Assembly (NCBI RefSeq): GCF_003070885.1
Contig: NZ_CP028913.1
Location: forward strand, 1 to 64,000
Source of the DNA: Agromyces badenianii
Lineage (GTDB): Bacteria > Actinomycetota > Actinomycetes > Actinomycetales > Microbacteriaceae
Reading direction: 5' to 3'
DNA: 64,000 nucleotides
The position numbers and the translations under genes were made by a program. This document shows positions 29,803-38,139 of this stretch, one piece after another. The notes below the pieces were generated by a model. The model saw nothing but the letters and a program-made list of their open reading frames with translations, was not told the origin of the DNA and made no database searches. Positions within the stretch are counted from its first letter, which is position 1. Each line of letters begins with the position of its first letter.

Positions 29803-30501
29803 TCACTCGCCACGACCGTGTACCGGTCTGGCGTTCGCGGGGGGTTCTCCGACCTCGTGGATGGTATGGCCGCTGCAGGCCGCCTTAGTTACGGTGGCCT
29901 GCTCGATGCGCGACACGGCAAACCATCGCATTGCGTCGCGCATTCGGCACCATCCAATTAAGTACCACTGGCCGTTCGTGGAGCCGAACAGCACGGGCTC
30001 GACGTCACGAGTGGTCGTGGTCCCGTCTCTCGATGTGTAGCGAATACGGATTACTCGCTGCTCGGCCATCGCCTCCTCCAGTGCCGACTTAATCGCGCGC
30101 GAGGACGAGGGAAGCGCGTTGACCCATACACGGCGGGCCAGCTCGTCAGCTCTTGCTCGGGTTCTGGGATCGAGGACGTCCAGGATCTTCTGGACACCGG
30201 CTGCCGCCAGATCAGCGTAGGGGGCATCAGACGCTGCGGACACAGCCGCCATGAGCGCCACAGCCTGCGCCGGAGACAGGCTGACGGGTGGCAGGGACGC
30301 GCCGAGAGCCAATCCGTAGCCACCGCCCGGACCCGGGCGCGACCATAGAGGCGCACCGCTGTTCTCCAGCGCATCGAGGTCTCTTTTGATTGTGCGCACG
30401 GACACCTCGAACTCTCTCGCCAACCGTTCGGCGGAGACCCCCCGCACGCCGCTGCGGCGCAACATCTCTGATAGAGCATGGAGCCGTTCTGCTCGCTTCA
30501 C
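29803..30501 (-). CDS. YafY/WYL-domain transcriptional regulator
   Basis: The 232-residue regulator has an N-terminal winged helix (RLHALSEMLRRSGVRGVSAERLAREFEVSVRTIKRDLDALE, residues about 5-45) and a C-terminal WYL domain (GQWYLIGWCRMRDAMRWFAVSRI, about 175-200) that usually binds a small ligand or nucleotide. It is divergent from the alpha/beta hydrolase gene with a 73-base shared region, so control of that gene and of itself is likely. GTG at 30501 is the start. GC content is a little lower than in its neighbours, which fits transfer. Confidence 0.87.
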   Translation of the reverse strand: MKRAERLHALSEMLRRSGVRGVSAERLAREFEVSVRTIKRDLDALENSGAPLWSRPGPGGGYGLALGASLPPVSLSPAQAVALMAAVSAASDAPYADLAAAGVQKILDVLDPRTRARADELARRVWVNALPSSSRAIKSALEEAMAEQRVIRIRYTSRDGTTTTRDVEPVLFGSTNGQWYLIGWCRMRDAMRWFAVSRIEQATVTKAACSGHTIHEVGEPPANARPVHGRGE

Positions 30502-30574
30502 TGCTCAGACCCAGGCAAATTCATGACATAAATAGTGACACACCATTGTCCGTAGGGCCTGCGAGATTTGTGAC
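30502..30574. promoter_or_regulatory. Divergent promoter of WYL regulator and hydrolase
   Basis: The stretch 30522-30545 (ATGACATAAATAGTGACAC) contains TGACA repeated as a direct repeat about 12 bases apart (at 30523 and 30536), with a third TGACA at 30571 overlapping the hydrolase start. This could be the regulator binding array. It is AT-rich relative to the genome. Confidence 0.4.
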
Positions 30575-31306
30575 ATGGCAACCACTACGAGCAGCCCGAC
30601 CATCATTCTCATCGCCGGCCACTGGCTGGGCGCTTGGGCCTGGGATGAGGTTCTTGAACACTTGAAAAGCGACCACCCTCGTGCCATCGCGATGACACTG
30701 CCCGGTCTCGACGCGCACGATCCTGAGCGTGCGACGAGAACCCTCGACGCCCAGGCTGAAGCAATCCTGGGCGTCATTACTCAGCACGGTGGTCAGCCTG
30801 CAATTCTCGTCGCCCACAGTGGGGCCAACGCTCCCGTCAGCCTCGTCATGGACCGATACCCTGAGCTTGTCCACCGGGTAGTGTGGGTCGACTCCGGCCC
30901 TGTAGCGACGGGAAGTGTCTTCGCCCCAGACCTCCCGGAGGAGTTGGAGGAGCTTCCGCTGCCGCCCTTCGACGTCCTTGCACAGCAGGCGAGCCTCGAA
31001 GGCCTGAGCGCAGAGGTCCTCGAGCAGTTTCGGGCCCGAGCCGTCCCCGAGCCCGGCCCCGTGCTTCGTCAGCCCATCGAGCTCACCAACGACGCCCGCC
31101 GCAAGGTCCGGACGTCCTTGGTCTGTTGCTCAATCCCTAGTGCGCAGGTGCTAGAGCTGGCCCAAACCGGTCATCCCATGTTCACCGAAGTCGCGCAGCT
31201 TGAACACCTCGACGTCGTTGACCTCCCGACGGGCCATTGGCCTATGTGGAGCAGTCCCCGCGACCTCGCCAAGGCCATTCAGTCAGAGGCTTCTCGAAAC
31301 AACTGA
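30575..31306 (+). CDS. Alpha/beta hydrolase
   Basis: The 243-residue protein is an alpha/beta fold hydrolase of the small esterase type: HG-like oxyanion part AGHWLGAWAW (about 15-24), nucleophile serine in AHSGA (about 90) in place of the usual GXSXG, and a late histidine in TGHWPMW (about 227). The substrate is unknown; related proteins include salicylate-esterase-like enzymes. It is paired with a divergent WYL regulator and lies in a small disrupted island, so it may be a transferred detoxification or catabolic unit. Confidence 0.82.
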   Translation: MATTTSSPTIILIAGHWLGAWAWDEVLEHLKSDHPRAIAMTLPGLDAHDPERATRTLDAQAEAILGVITQHGGQPAILVAHSGANAPVSLVMDRYPELVHRVVWVDSGPVATGSVFAPDLPEELEELPLPPFDVLAQQASLEGLSAEVLEQFRARAVPEPGPVLRQPIELTNDARRKVRTSLVCCSIPSAQVLELAQTGHPMFTEVAQLEHLDVVDLPTGHWPMWSSPRDLAKAIQSEASRNN

Positions 31307-31323
31307 ACTGCACGCACAACCTG

Positions 31324-31353
31324 AAGGGGTCAGCCGAATCCGGCTGGCCCCTT
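31324..31353 (+). terminator. Stem-loop terminator after the hydrolase gene
   Basis: AAGGGGTCAGCCG (31324-31336) pairs with CGGCTGGCCCCTT (31341-31353), with one G-U pair, around AATC, followed by TCC and few Ts. It lies 17 bases after the stop. Confidence 0.8.
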
Positions 31354-31372
31354 TCCGTCTCCGAGGGAATTC

Positions 31373-31490
31373 ATGACCCACCCTAACGCTGCTCTCACAC
31401 CGCGCCACCGGCTAAAGGTCGCCCACCTCGTCGTCGATGACGGTTGGCCGATCAGCGAAGTTGCCGCCCGATTCCAGGTTGACCCACTTC
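31373..31490 (+). mobile_element. IS481-type transposase N-terminal remnant
   Basis: From ATG 31373 about 37 codons read as the start of an IS481 family transposase: NAALTPRHRLKVAHLVVDDG and the helix-turn-helix WPISEVAARFQV. The family continues with a WPTVKRW-like motif, but here the homology ends at about 31486 and the frame runs on into unrelated sequence. The rest of the transposase and the far inverted repeat are missing. It marks the right edge of the island that begins inside the GNAT gene. Confidence 0.75.
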
Positions 31491-31500
31491 TGGAGCACAA

Positions 31501-31620
31501 AGCGAACCTCGGCGTGTGCGGGGCGAGGAGGCCACCTTCGAGGGATGTCGACACCGGGAACGCAGCGTGCCCGCCGACCGGGTGGTCGACGGGCACGTGG
31601 AGTTCGCGGCGGTCGGGTGA
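31501..31620 (+). pseudogene. Possible 3-prime remnant of the disrupted gene
   Basis: A frame ending at 31618-31620 encodes GEEATFEGCRHRERSVPADRV and then VDGHVEFAAVG. It has strong local codon bias for this genome, no start codon of its own, and ends one base before the hxlA stop on the other strand. It may be the C-terminal end of the acetyltransferase whose start lies at 29595. This assignment is inference only. Confidence 0.35.
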
Positions 31621-32244
31621 TCAGACGATCGCGGCGCGGAGCGCTGCTGCTGCGGCGCCCACGTCGGGTGCGCCGTAGATCGCGCCGCCGGCCACGGCAA
31701 TCTGGGCGCCAGACTCCTGAACGGCGGCGATGGTGGCGGCGTTGATGCCGCCCGCGACCGAGAAGGGCACGCCCGCGGTCGCGCCGTCGCGAAGGAGGGT
31801 GTCGAGCGTGAAGCCGTCTTCGGCCTGTTCGTCGAGACCCGCGTGCATCTCGACGAACTCGACGCCGAGTGCGACGACCTCCTTGGCGCGCTTGGGCTTG
31901 TCGGCGACGCCGATGAGGTCGACGACCACGCCCTTGCCGTGCTTCTGCGCGGCCTTCACGGCGCCGACGATGGTGCTGTCGCCCGCCGAGCCGAGCACGG
32001 TCACGAGGTCGGCGCCCGCGGCGAAGGCGATCTCGGCCTCGAGCTCGCCGGCGTCCATGGTCTTGAGGTCGGCGAAGACGATCTTGTCGGGGTGCGCGGC
32101 CTTCACCGCGGTGATGGCCGAGAGGCCCGCGCTCTTGATGAGCGGGGTGCCGAGCTCGAGGATGTCCACGTGCGGCGCGGCCGCCGCGGCGAGTTCGAGC
32201 GCCGCCTCGGTGGTGAGCGTGTCCATGGCGAACTGCAGTTTCAT
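31621..32244 (-). CDS. hxlA: 3-hexulose-6-phosphate synthase
   Basis: The enzyme joins formaldehyde to ribulose-5-phosphate, the first step of the ribulose monophosphate pathway, used for formaldehyde detoxification or assimilation. The 207-residue TIM-barrel protein starts KLQFAMDTLTTEAAL and has FADLKTMDAGELEAEIAF (about 66-83, with the DxKxxD motif), VEMHAGLDEQ and VAGGIN, characteristic of HPS. ATG at 32244 is the start; the preceding 19 codons have no support. hxlB lies 53 bases upstream, so the two are co-transcribed. Confidence 0.94.
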   Translation of the reverse strand: MKLQFAMDTLTTEAALELAAAAAPHVDILELGTPLIKSAGLSAITAVKAAHPDKIVFADLKTMDAGELEAEIAFAAGADLVTVLGSAGDSTIVGAVKAAQKHGKGVVVDLIGVADKPKRAKEVVALGVEFVEMHAGLDEQAEDGFTLDTLLRDGATAGVPFSVAGGINAATIAAVQESGAQIAVAGGAIYGAPDVGAAAAALRAAIV

Positions 32245-32297
32245 CGTGTGCCTTTCATCGTGTGGGTGGGAGGGTGGAACACAGGTGGAGGCGAGCG

Positions 32298-32879
32298 TCA
32301 CTCGAGGTTCGCGTGACGGGGCCAGAGTTCTTCGGCGCTCGCGCCGGAACGTTTCCAGAGCGCATGGAAGACGGCGTCGCCGAGCAGCACGACCATCTGT
32401 TCGAAGAGGCTGCCGGCGTACTGCCCCGAGGCGGCGCCGGTGCGGTCGAGCTTGGCGGCGGCCGGCACGACGACGGTGACGGATGCCAGTTCGGCCAGTG
32501 GGGAAGTCGGCGCGGTCGTGATCGCGGCGATGCCCGCTCCGACCGAGTGCGCGGTCTGCGCGGCCCTGACGATGTTGCCGGTCGTGCCGGAGCCGCTCGC
32601 CGTGAGCAGCAGGTCACCGGCGCGGATCGCCGGTGCGGTGACCTCGCCGACGACGTGCACCTCGAGGCCGAGGTGCATCAGCCGCATGGCGGTCATGCGC
32701 AACGCGAGTCCTGAACGGCCGGCGGCGAGCACGAAGATGCGCGGTGCATCGTCGATCGCGTCGGCCAACGCCGAGAGCGCCGCGGCGTCGTCGCCGGCGA
32801 TGCGATCGATGAGGGTCGAGAGTTCACGGCCGATGTTCGTCAGGGCGGAACCGACTCCATCGTCGTCCAGTGCGTTCAT
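32298..32879 (-). CDS. hxlB: 6-phospho-3-hexuloisomerase
   Basis: This SIS-domain isomerase turns hexulose-6-phosphate into fructose-6-phosphate, the second step after HxlA. The 193-residue protein shows the SIS features FVLAAGRSGLALRMTAMRLMHLG (about 49-71), TASGSGTT (about 93-100), and a late conserved glutamate in SLFEQ. It is the first gene of the hxlBA unit, divergent from the regulator at 32983. Confidence 0.93.
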   Translation of the reverse strand: MNALDDDGVGSALTNIGRELSTLIDRIAGDDAAALSALADAIDDAPRIFVLAAGRSGLALRMTAMRLMHLGLEVHVVGEVTAPAIRAGDLLLTASGSGTTGNIVRAAQTAHSVGAGIAAITTAPTSPLAELASVTVVVPAAAKLDRTGAASGQYAGSLFEQMVVLLGDAVFHALWKRSGASAEELWPRHANLE

Positions 32880-32982
32880 GCCTCAATGGTGGATCTCCCG
32901 AATCGCGGAGCAGCCCACCCGAACATTCAGTTCTTCCTACTCCAAAGAATGGGATTGCGGACCGGCGGGTAGCGTGTCGGGC
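32880..32982. promoter_or_regulatory. Divergent region hxlBA / regulator
   Basis: The 103-base gap contains CATTC (32923-32927) facing GAATG (32947-32951) with a nested TTCTT/AAGAA pair (32932-32949), a dyad that could bind the LuxR-type regulator. No clear -10 hexamer is visible. Confidence 0.4.
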
Positions 32983-33822
32983 ATGAGCGCCAGTACCCAC
33001 TCGCCCGCGGAGCTGTCGACGCCCGCCTCACGCCGCACCGTCAGTGAGCACGCCCGCACCGTCGCGGAACAGGCCGATCGCCATGCCGTCACGCTCGAAT
33101 CGCTGCTCGCGATCCTCCGCTCCCCGCGCCTCGACGACCGCATCGCCCGGAACATGGCGATCGACGTTGCCGCGAACGCGCTCGTCGGCTTGCGAATGGC
33201 CACGGATCAGCAGCGCAGCGGCTTGCTCGAGCCGGTCGTCGGTGCCTTCGCCCGGCTGCGCAACGACCTTCGGCCCCTCGTGCGATTCGGCGATCTCGAC
33301 GTGCAGTTCGTGGAGCCGCCCGCCACGGGCCGGGCGCTGCCCGGCGACGTCGCCCACGCGGCGCGTGCCATCGTGCGCAATGCGGTGCTCGCCTTCGTCG
33401 ATGCCGGCGAGACGCGTCGCGTGCGAATCCAGTGGGACTGCGACGGGCTCAACCTCCTGATCGGCATCAGGGACGACGGGCTCGGCCAGCTCTCGGCCCA
33501 TGACGATTCGCTTCGCCCGATCGTCGAGCGCGTCGCGGTGCTCGACGGTTCGCTGAGCGTCGCGTCGACGCCCGGCTGGGGCTCCTCGCTCAACATCCGG
33601 ATCCCGCTCGACCCGCCGGTCGAACCCGAGCCGATCGTGTCGGCGGCGGAACTCTCGATCCGCGAGCGGGAGGTGCTGCGCCTGGTCGCGAGCGGTGCCC
33701 GGAATCACGACATCGCACGAGAGCTCGGCATCAGCCTCAACACGGTGAAGTTCCACGTGTCGAACCTGCTGAAGAAGGCCGGTGCCCGGTCGCGCGCGGA
33801 GCTGGGCGCGCTGACGCGCTGA
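32983..33822 (+). CDS. LuxR-type regulator with kinase-like ATPase region
   Basis: The 279-residue protein lacks a receiver domain. Residues about 20-95 form a helical part, about 110-205 read like a histidine-kinase ATPase (GHKL) region with IRDDGLGQL and TPGWGSSLNIRIPL but no phosphate-accepting histidine motif, and about 215-279 form a LuxR helix-turn-helix (LSIREREVLRLVASGARNHD, then ELGISLNTVKFHVSNLLKKA). The kinase-like part and the DNA-binding part are thus one chain. Its divergent position suggests it controls hxlBA. Whether the ATPase region binds ATP or a metabolite is unknown. Confidence 0.82.
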   Translation: MSASTHSPAELSTPASRRTVSEHARTVAEQADRHAVTLESLLAILRSPRLDDRIARNMAIDVAANALVGLRMATDQQRSGLLEPVVGAFARLRNDLRPLVRFGDLDVQFVEPPATGRALPGDVAHAARAIVRNAVLAFVDAGETRRVRIQWDCDGLNLLIGIRDDGLGQLSAHDDSLRPIVERVAVLDGSLSVASTPGWGSSLNIRIPLDPPVEPEPIVSAAELSIREREVLRLVASGARNHDIARELGISLNTVKFHVSNLLKKAGARSRAELGALTR

Positions 33823-33848
33823 CGTGATCGGCCCCTCTGGGTCTCGTG

Positions 33849-34703
33849 CTACTGCCCGCCGCGCAGGTCGAGCCGGCCCGTGCTGACCGCGGCGACCACG
33901 CCGCCGTCGACCAGCAGGTCGGTGCCCGTGATGAAGCTCGCATCGGGGCCGAGCAGGAACGCCGCGGCATCCGCGATGTCGTAGGGAGTGCCGACCCGGC
34001 CGGTGCCGGAGGCGGCGATCATGGCGCGCATCTGGCCGCCCGACTCGCCGGCGAGCTCCTGCTGGCCCATCGGCGTGGAGATCACGCCGGGGCTGATGCT
34101 GTTGACGCGCGCGCCACGAGCACCCCATGCCGAGCTCGCCGCTCGCACCCGCAGGTGGTTGGCGTGCTTGGCGAACGGGTAGGCCGCGGCGGCCTCGGTG
34201 ATCGAGGCGAACACCGGCAACGACAGGAGCTCGTCGCTCGGCGTCGTCGCGAGGGCGTGCGCGACCTCGGGCGGCAGCGGCGGCATGAAGTGGCCGGCCA
34301 TGCTCGCGATGACGAGGCCGGCGCCGCCAGGGGCGATCACCCGCTCGAACTCGTCGAGCACGAGCGCCGTGCCCAGCAGGTCGACGGCGAGGATCGCATC
34401 GCGCGGCGCCTGCACGGGGGAGAGCCCCGCCGTGTGCACCACCTGGGTCACCCGGCCGAGTGCCGCCGCGGCGTCGGCGAGCTCGGCGACCGAGGCGCGC
34501 GATGAGACGTCGACCGTGCGGGTGACGACCTCGAAGCCGTCGCCGCGCAGCGCGCCGCCGACGCGCTCGAGCGCCTGCTCGCTGAAGTCGGCGAGCACGA
34601 CGGTGCGACCCGTCGCCTGGCGCCGGGCGATCGCCTCGCCCATGCCGCCGACGCCGATGACGACGAGCACCTTGCGCACGCCGCCCTCCGCTCCGGCCGT
34701 CAT
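33849..34703 (-). CDS. Short-chain dehydrogenase/reductase
   Basis: The 284-residue protein has a divergent nucleotide-binding motif (VIGVGGMGEAIARR in place of TGxxxGxG), ADFSEQ at the end of strand 2, and the catalytic YPFAK (about 178-182), with FITGTDLLVDGG near the end as in classical SDRs. The substrate is unknown. ATG at 34703 overlaps the stop of the upstream SDR gene (ATGA), so both act in one operon and perhaps in one pathway. It ends 26 bases from the convergent LuxR-type regulator. Confidence 0.85.
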   Translation of the reverse strand: MTAGAEGGVRKVLVVIGVGGMGEAIARRQATGRTVVLADFSEQALERVGGALRGDGFEVVTRTVDVSSRASVAELADAAAALGRVTQVVHTAGLSPVQAPRDAILAVDLLGTALVLDEFERVIAPGGAGLVIASMAGHFMPPLPPEVAHALATTPSDELLSLPVFASITEAAAAYPFAKHANHLRVRAASSAWGARGARVNSISPGVISTPMGQQELAGESGGQMRAMIAASGTGRVGTPYDIADAAAFLLGPDASFITGTDLLVDGGVVAAVSTGRLDLRGGQ

Positions 34704-35782
34704 GCCGCGGACCATCCGCCGTCGCTCGCGAGCACGACGCCGTTGATGTTCACGCCGTCGTCGCTCAGGAGGAAGGTGATGGATGCCGCGAGCGCCTCGG
34801 CCTCGGCGGCATCCGGCAGGATCGCCATGGCCTGGCGCACCCGCTGGGCGCCGAGCGGGGAGGCGAAGGTGGCCTCGATGTTCGTGATGGTCGCGCCGGG
34901 GGCGACCGCGTTGACGCGGAGGCCGCTCGGGCCGTACATGAACGCCGTCGACTTCGTGAGGCCGACCACCGCGTGCTTCGAGGCCGTGTAGGCCACGCCC
35001 GCTGCCGAACCGCGGAGCGCGGCCTCGGAGGCGGTGTTCACGATCGAGCCGGTGCCGCGTGCGAGCATCACGGGCACGACGGCGCGCATGAGCTTCATCG
35101 TGCCGTCGACGTTGACCGAGAAGACGCGCTTCCACACGGCGTCGGTGAGCTCGCCGATCGGCGTCATGTCGTCCATGATGCCTGCGATGTTCGCGAGGCC
35201 GTCGATGCGGTCGCCCGCAGCCGCGACGATCTCGGCGACCTTGGCGTCGTCGGTGATGTCGGCCACGAGGGTCACGACGTCGGCGCCGTCGTGCTCGGAC
35301 ACGAAGTCGTCGAGGCGCTCCTGCGAGACGTCGACGGCGATGACCCGGCCGCCCTCGCGGGCGATGCGCGATGCCGTCGCGCGGCCGATGCCCGAGCCTG
35401 CACCCGTGACGATGACGGTCTTGCCGGCGAATCGGCCCTGGTCGAGGCGTTCGACCCACTCGGGGCGCTCGACCACGGGGGCATCGTCGACGGCGTCGGC
35501 CGACTCGGTCGTCGGCTCGGGGGCCTTGGCTGCGACATCCGCTGCGCCACCGGGAACGTCGCCGGCCGCCGCGCGCGCGACGAGCTCGTCGACCATCTCC
35601 TGGCTGAACTGACCCTTGCTGAGCTTGACCAGTCGCTTGATCGCGAGGCGCTGCACGGGGCGCAGCACCTCGGGGCTCTGGCCGGACTGCGCCAGCAGGT
35701 CGCGAATGATCGGGCCGCCGACGGGGTGCTCGAGCCAGGTCTTGATCGAGTCGTCGCCCGAGAGGGGCTTTGGGGTGCTCAT
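34700..35782 (-). CDS. SDR with N-terminal helical extension
   Basis: The 360-residue protein carries about 110 extra N-terminal residues (including GGPIIRDLLAQSGQSPEVLR and KLSKGQFSQEMVDEL), then a classical SDR domain with TGAGSGIGRA, NIAGIMDD, the serine of NTAS, and YTASK (about 265-269). Such extensions are known from actinobacterial SDRs of steroid or xenobiotic regulons, but the substrate is not readable. GAAGGAAG lies about 8 bases before ATG 35782. A perfect TetR-type palindrome sits between it and the divergent regulator. Confidence 0.85.
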   Translation of the reverse strand: MSTPKPLSGDDSIKTWLEHPVGGPIIRDLLAQSGQSPEVLRPVQRLAIKRLVKLSKGQFSQEMVDELVARAAAGDVPGGAADVAAKAPEPTTESADAVDDAPVVERPEWVERLDQGRFAGKTVIVTGAGSGIGRATASRIAREGGRVIAVDVSQERLDDFVSEHDGADVVTLVADITDDAKVAEIVAAAGDRIDGLANIAGIMDDMTPIGELTDAVWKRVFSVNVDGTMKLMRAVVPVMLARGTGSIVNTASEAALRGSAAGVAYTASKHAVVGLTKSTAFMYGPSGLRVNAVAPGATITNIEATFASPLGAQRVRQAMAILPDAAEAEALAASITFLLSDDGVNINGVVLASDGGWSAA

Positions 35783-35835
35783 GCCAGTGCTTCCTTCTGT
35801 TCGTCGTGCCGCGCTCGTGGTGCAGCGAATCACAC

Positions 35836-35855
35836 ACCGGACATCGTTGTCCGGT
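35836..35855. promoter_or_regulatory. TetR-type operator palindrome
   Basis: ACCGGACA (35836-35843) and TGTCCGGT (35848-35855) form a perfect 8-base inverted repeat with a 4-base spacer. It lies just before the -10 (TAAGGT, 35858-35863) of the tetR gene and in the leader of the SDR operon, so binding would repress both. Confidence 0.8.
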
Positions 35856-35870
35856 AGTAAGGTTACACCC

Positions 35871-36449
35871 GTGCGAGAGCGTGGGGAGGGGTCGTCGGAG
35901 ACGCGGAAGGCCAACCGCGGCCCCAGCGCCGGCCCCGAGAATCGGCGCGCGATCATCGCCGCCGCGCGCGAGGTGTTCGCCGTCGACGGGCTTCAGGCGC
36001 CGTTCAACGCGATCGCCAAGAAGGCCGGCGTCGGGCAGGGCAGCCTCTACCGGCACTTCCCCGATCGACTGGCGCTCGCCGTCGCCGTCTTCGACGAGAA
36101 CATCGACGAGCTCGAGACATCCGTCGAGCCCGAGACGGCGACGCTCGACGACCTGCTCGACGCGATCATCGAGCAGGCGGTCGTCTCCACCGCGCTCATC
36201 GACCTGATCTGGCGCAACCAGCACGACGAGCGCGTGACGCACCTCGGCGAACGACTCTCGCGCGTCGCCGGCACCGTGCTCGACCGCGAACGCAGCGCCG
36301 GTCGCATCGGCGGGCACATCGCCGTCGAAGACGTGCTGCTCGCCGTGACGATGCTCGCCGACGTGGTCGCTCGCACCGACCCGGCCGATCGCGCGCGCGT
36401 CGCGCAGCGCGCGTGGTCGCTCTTCCACGCGGCGTTCGCGCCGCGCTGA
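35871..36449 (+). CDS. TetR family regulator
   Basis: The 192-residue protein has an N-terminal TetR helix-turn-helix (RRAIIAAAREVFAVDGLQAP, then AGVGQGSLYRHFPDRLAL; residues about 25-70) and an unassigned ligand-binding region. GTG at 35871 lies 7 bases after TAAGGT, which suggests a leaderless mRNA. The operator and divergent arrangement indicate control of the two SDR genes. The ligand is probably a substrate of those enzymes (inference). Confidence 0.88.
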   Translation: MRERGEGSSETRKANRGPSAGPENRRAIIAAAREVFAVDGLQAPFNAIAKKAGVGQGSLYRHFPDRLALAVAVFDENIDELETSVEPETATLDDLLDAIIEQAVVSTALIDLIWRNQHDERVTHLGERLSRVAGTVLDRERSAGRIGGHIAVEDVLLAVTMLADVVARTDPADRARVAQRAWSLFHAAFAPR

Positions 36450-36578
36450 TCCGTTCCGGCCGAAGTGCCAGCGCCGGCCGTCCTGGCCGCGCCGGTCGTC
36501 CTGCACGCGCCGATCCTCCTGCCCGTGCCGGCCGGACCTTCCGCCCGCGCTGTCAGGCGCGTGAGGCACACTGGAGCC

Positions 36579-37496
36579 GTGCTCGCCGACCACGCCCTCA
36601 GCTGGCGGCCGCGGCATCCGACCGATCTGCGGCAGACGATCGGGGTGCTGCGCCGCGGCGGCGGCGACCCGTCGTTCCACCTCGACTCGAGCGGCGCGGT
36701 GTGGCGCGCGACCCGCACCCCCGACGGGGACGCGACGCTGCGACTGACCCAGCCGGAGGCCGACGAGCTGCGCTGCGAGGCCTGGGGGCCTGGTGCCGCG
36801 GCGGCGGTCGCGCAGGCGCCCGAACTGCTCGGCGCGGGCGACGATCCGACCGGGTTCGTGCCTGGGTTGCGGCTGCTCGACGACGCGCATCGCGGAAACC
36901 CCGGACTCCGCATCCCGCGCACCGCGCAGGTCTTCGAGGCGCTGGCGGCTGCGATCCTCGAGCAGAAGGTCATCACGCTGCAGGCGCACGACTCGTGGCG
37001 CCGGCTGCTGACCCGGTTCGGCAGCCCGGCGCCGGGCCCGACTCCGCGGCCGATGCGCGTCGCGCCGTCGCCCGAGGCGTGGCGGTCGATCCCGAGCTGG
37101 GAGTGGCACCGGGCCGGCGTCGACCCCAAGCGGGCCCGCACCCTGCAGAACGCCGCACGGTACGCACCGAAGCTCGAGGCGGTCGTCGAGATGAGCCCAG
37201 AGGATGCCGCGGCTCGCCTCACCCTCATGCCCGGCATCGGCCCGTGGACCGTCGCCGAGGTGGCCCAGCGCGCGCTCGGCGATGCCGACGCCCTCTCGGT
37301 GGGCGACTACCACCTCTCGAACTACGTCGGCCACGCCCTCGCGGGGCGCGACATGACCGACGACGAGATGCTCGAGACGCTCGAGCCCTGGCGCGGCCAC
37401 CGGCACCGCGTGGTGCGGTTGCTCGGCGCTGCCGGCGTGCGCGGCCGACCGCGACGCGGGCCGCGCATGACGTTCGTCGACCACCGGGCGATCTGA
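36579..37496 (+). CDS. DNA-3-methyladenine glycosylase II-like (HhH-GPD)
   Basis: AlkA-type enzymes remove alkylated bases. The 305-residue protein has the HhH-GPD fold: VFEALAAAILEQKVITLQA (about 115-133), LMPGIGPWTVAEVAQRAL (about 216-233) as the helix-hairpin-helix and glycine/proline loop, and a likely catalytic aspartate in VGDYHL (about Asp243). Starts further upstream give a Pro/Ala-rich tail with no homology; GTG at 36579 follows CACACT by 6 bases and looks leaderless. It stands alone. Confidence 0.85.
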   Translation: MLADHALSWRPRHPTDLRQTIGVLRRGGGDPSFHLDSSGAVWRATRTPDGDATLRLTQPEADELRCEAWGPGAAAAVAQAPELLGAGDDPTGFVPGLRLLDDAHRGNPGLRIPRTAQVFEALAAAILEQKVITLQAHDSWRRLLTRFGSPAPGPTPRPMRVAPSPEAWRSIPSWEWHRAGVDPKRARTLQNAARYAPKLEAVVEMSPEDAAARLTLMPGIGPWTVAEVAQRALGDADALSVGDYHLSNYVGHALAGRDMTDDEMLETLEPWRGHRHRVVRLLGAAGVRGRPRRGPRMTFVDHRAI

Positions 37497-37641
37497 CGCA
37501 TCGCTGCTCGCGCCGCGCGCTTCGCCGGCCCTTCGGCTCGCACGGAATCTCCCCGCGACTCATAGGACAGGCATAGGCTCACCCAATAGCTTGCCCTGAG
37601 GTCGATCCTGGCCCATCCCGACAGCGAAGGACGTCATCACC

Positions 37642-38121
37642 GTGAACACAACCGCCAACTCCAAGGTCAACGTGCCGCTGATCCTGCTCTGGGTCGCGGC
37701 GGTGGCCCTGATCGGCGGGGGCTTCTGGCTCCTGACCTCCTCGAATGCCAACCAGATCGATCTCTACTCGACCGGTTCGCAAGACGTCGCCGCCCTCCTC
37801 AGTGCGCAGACGGCCACGACGATCGCCGGCCTGCTGCTCGCCGTCGGCGCACTCGCCGTGGTCATCGCCCTCGCCGTGCACGCCCTCGCACACGTGAGCG
37901 CCCGTGCCGCTGCGACGACGGCGACGGATGCCGCGGCGTTCGCCGCCGAGGAGAACGCCGTGTTCGACGAGGCCTACGCCGGCGACGACGCGACCGTCGC
38001 GCCGATCGTGCCCGCGCCCGCCGCCGCCGTGCCGGCTAAGCCCGCCGCGTCCGCTGAGCCCGCCGCGCCGGCTGAGCCCGCCGCGCCGGCTGAGCCCGCA
38101 ACTGAGACCGACCCCAAGTAA
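37642..38121 (+). CDS. Two-helix membrane protein with a Pro/Ala/Glu repeat tail
   Basis: The 159-residue protein has two membrane helices (about 10-31 and 50-80) and a cytoplasmic or extracellular tail. The tail ends with PAEPAA units coded by an 18-base tandem repeat (about 38041-38099, GCTGAGCCCGCCGCGCCG). GTG at 37642 has GAAGGA about 10 bases upstream. I know no function; the variable repeat tail could differ between strains. Confidence 0.7.
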   Translation: MNTTANSKVNVPLILLWVAAVALIGGGFWLLTSSNANQIDLYSTGSQDVAALLSAQTATTIAGLLLAVGALAVVIALAVHALAHVSARAAATTATDAAAFAAEENAVFDEAYAGDDATVAPIVPAPAAAVPAKPAASAEPAAPAEPAAPAEPATETDPK

Positions 38122-38139
38122 CCCCTACGGGCCTTCACC

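Noticed and set aside
34704..37484. The upstream extension of the SDR frame to over 1200 codons
   Set aside because: Only the last 284 residues (from 34703) carry homology; the rest is antisense to SDR, TetR and glycosylase genes.
38041..38099. The 18-base tandem repeat as a separate mobile or CRISPR-like element
   Set aside because: It lies inside a coding sequence in frame and encodes PAEPAA units; slippage in a low-complexity tail is enough.
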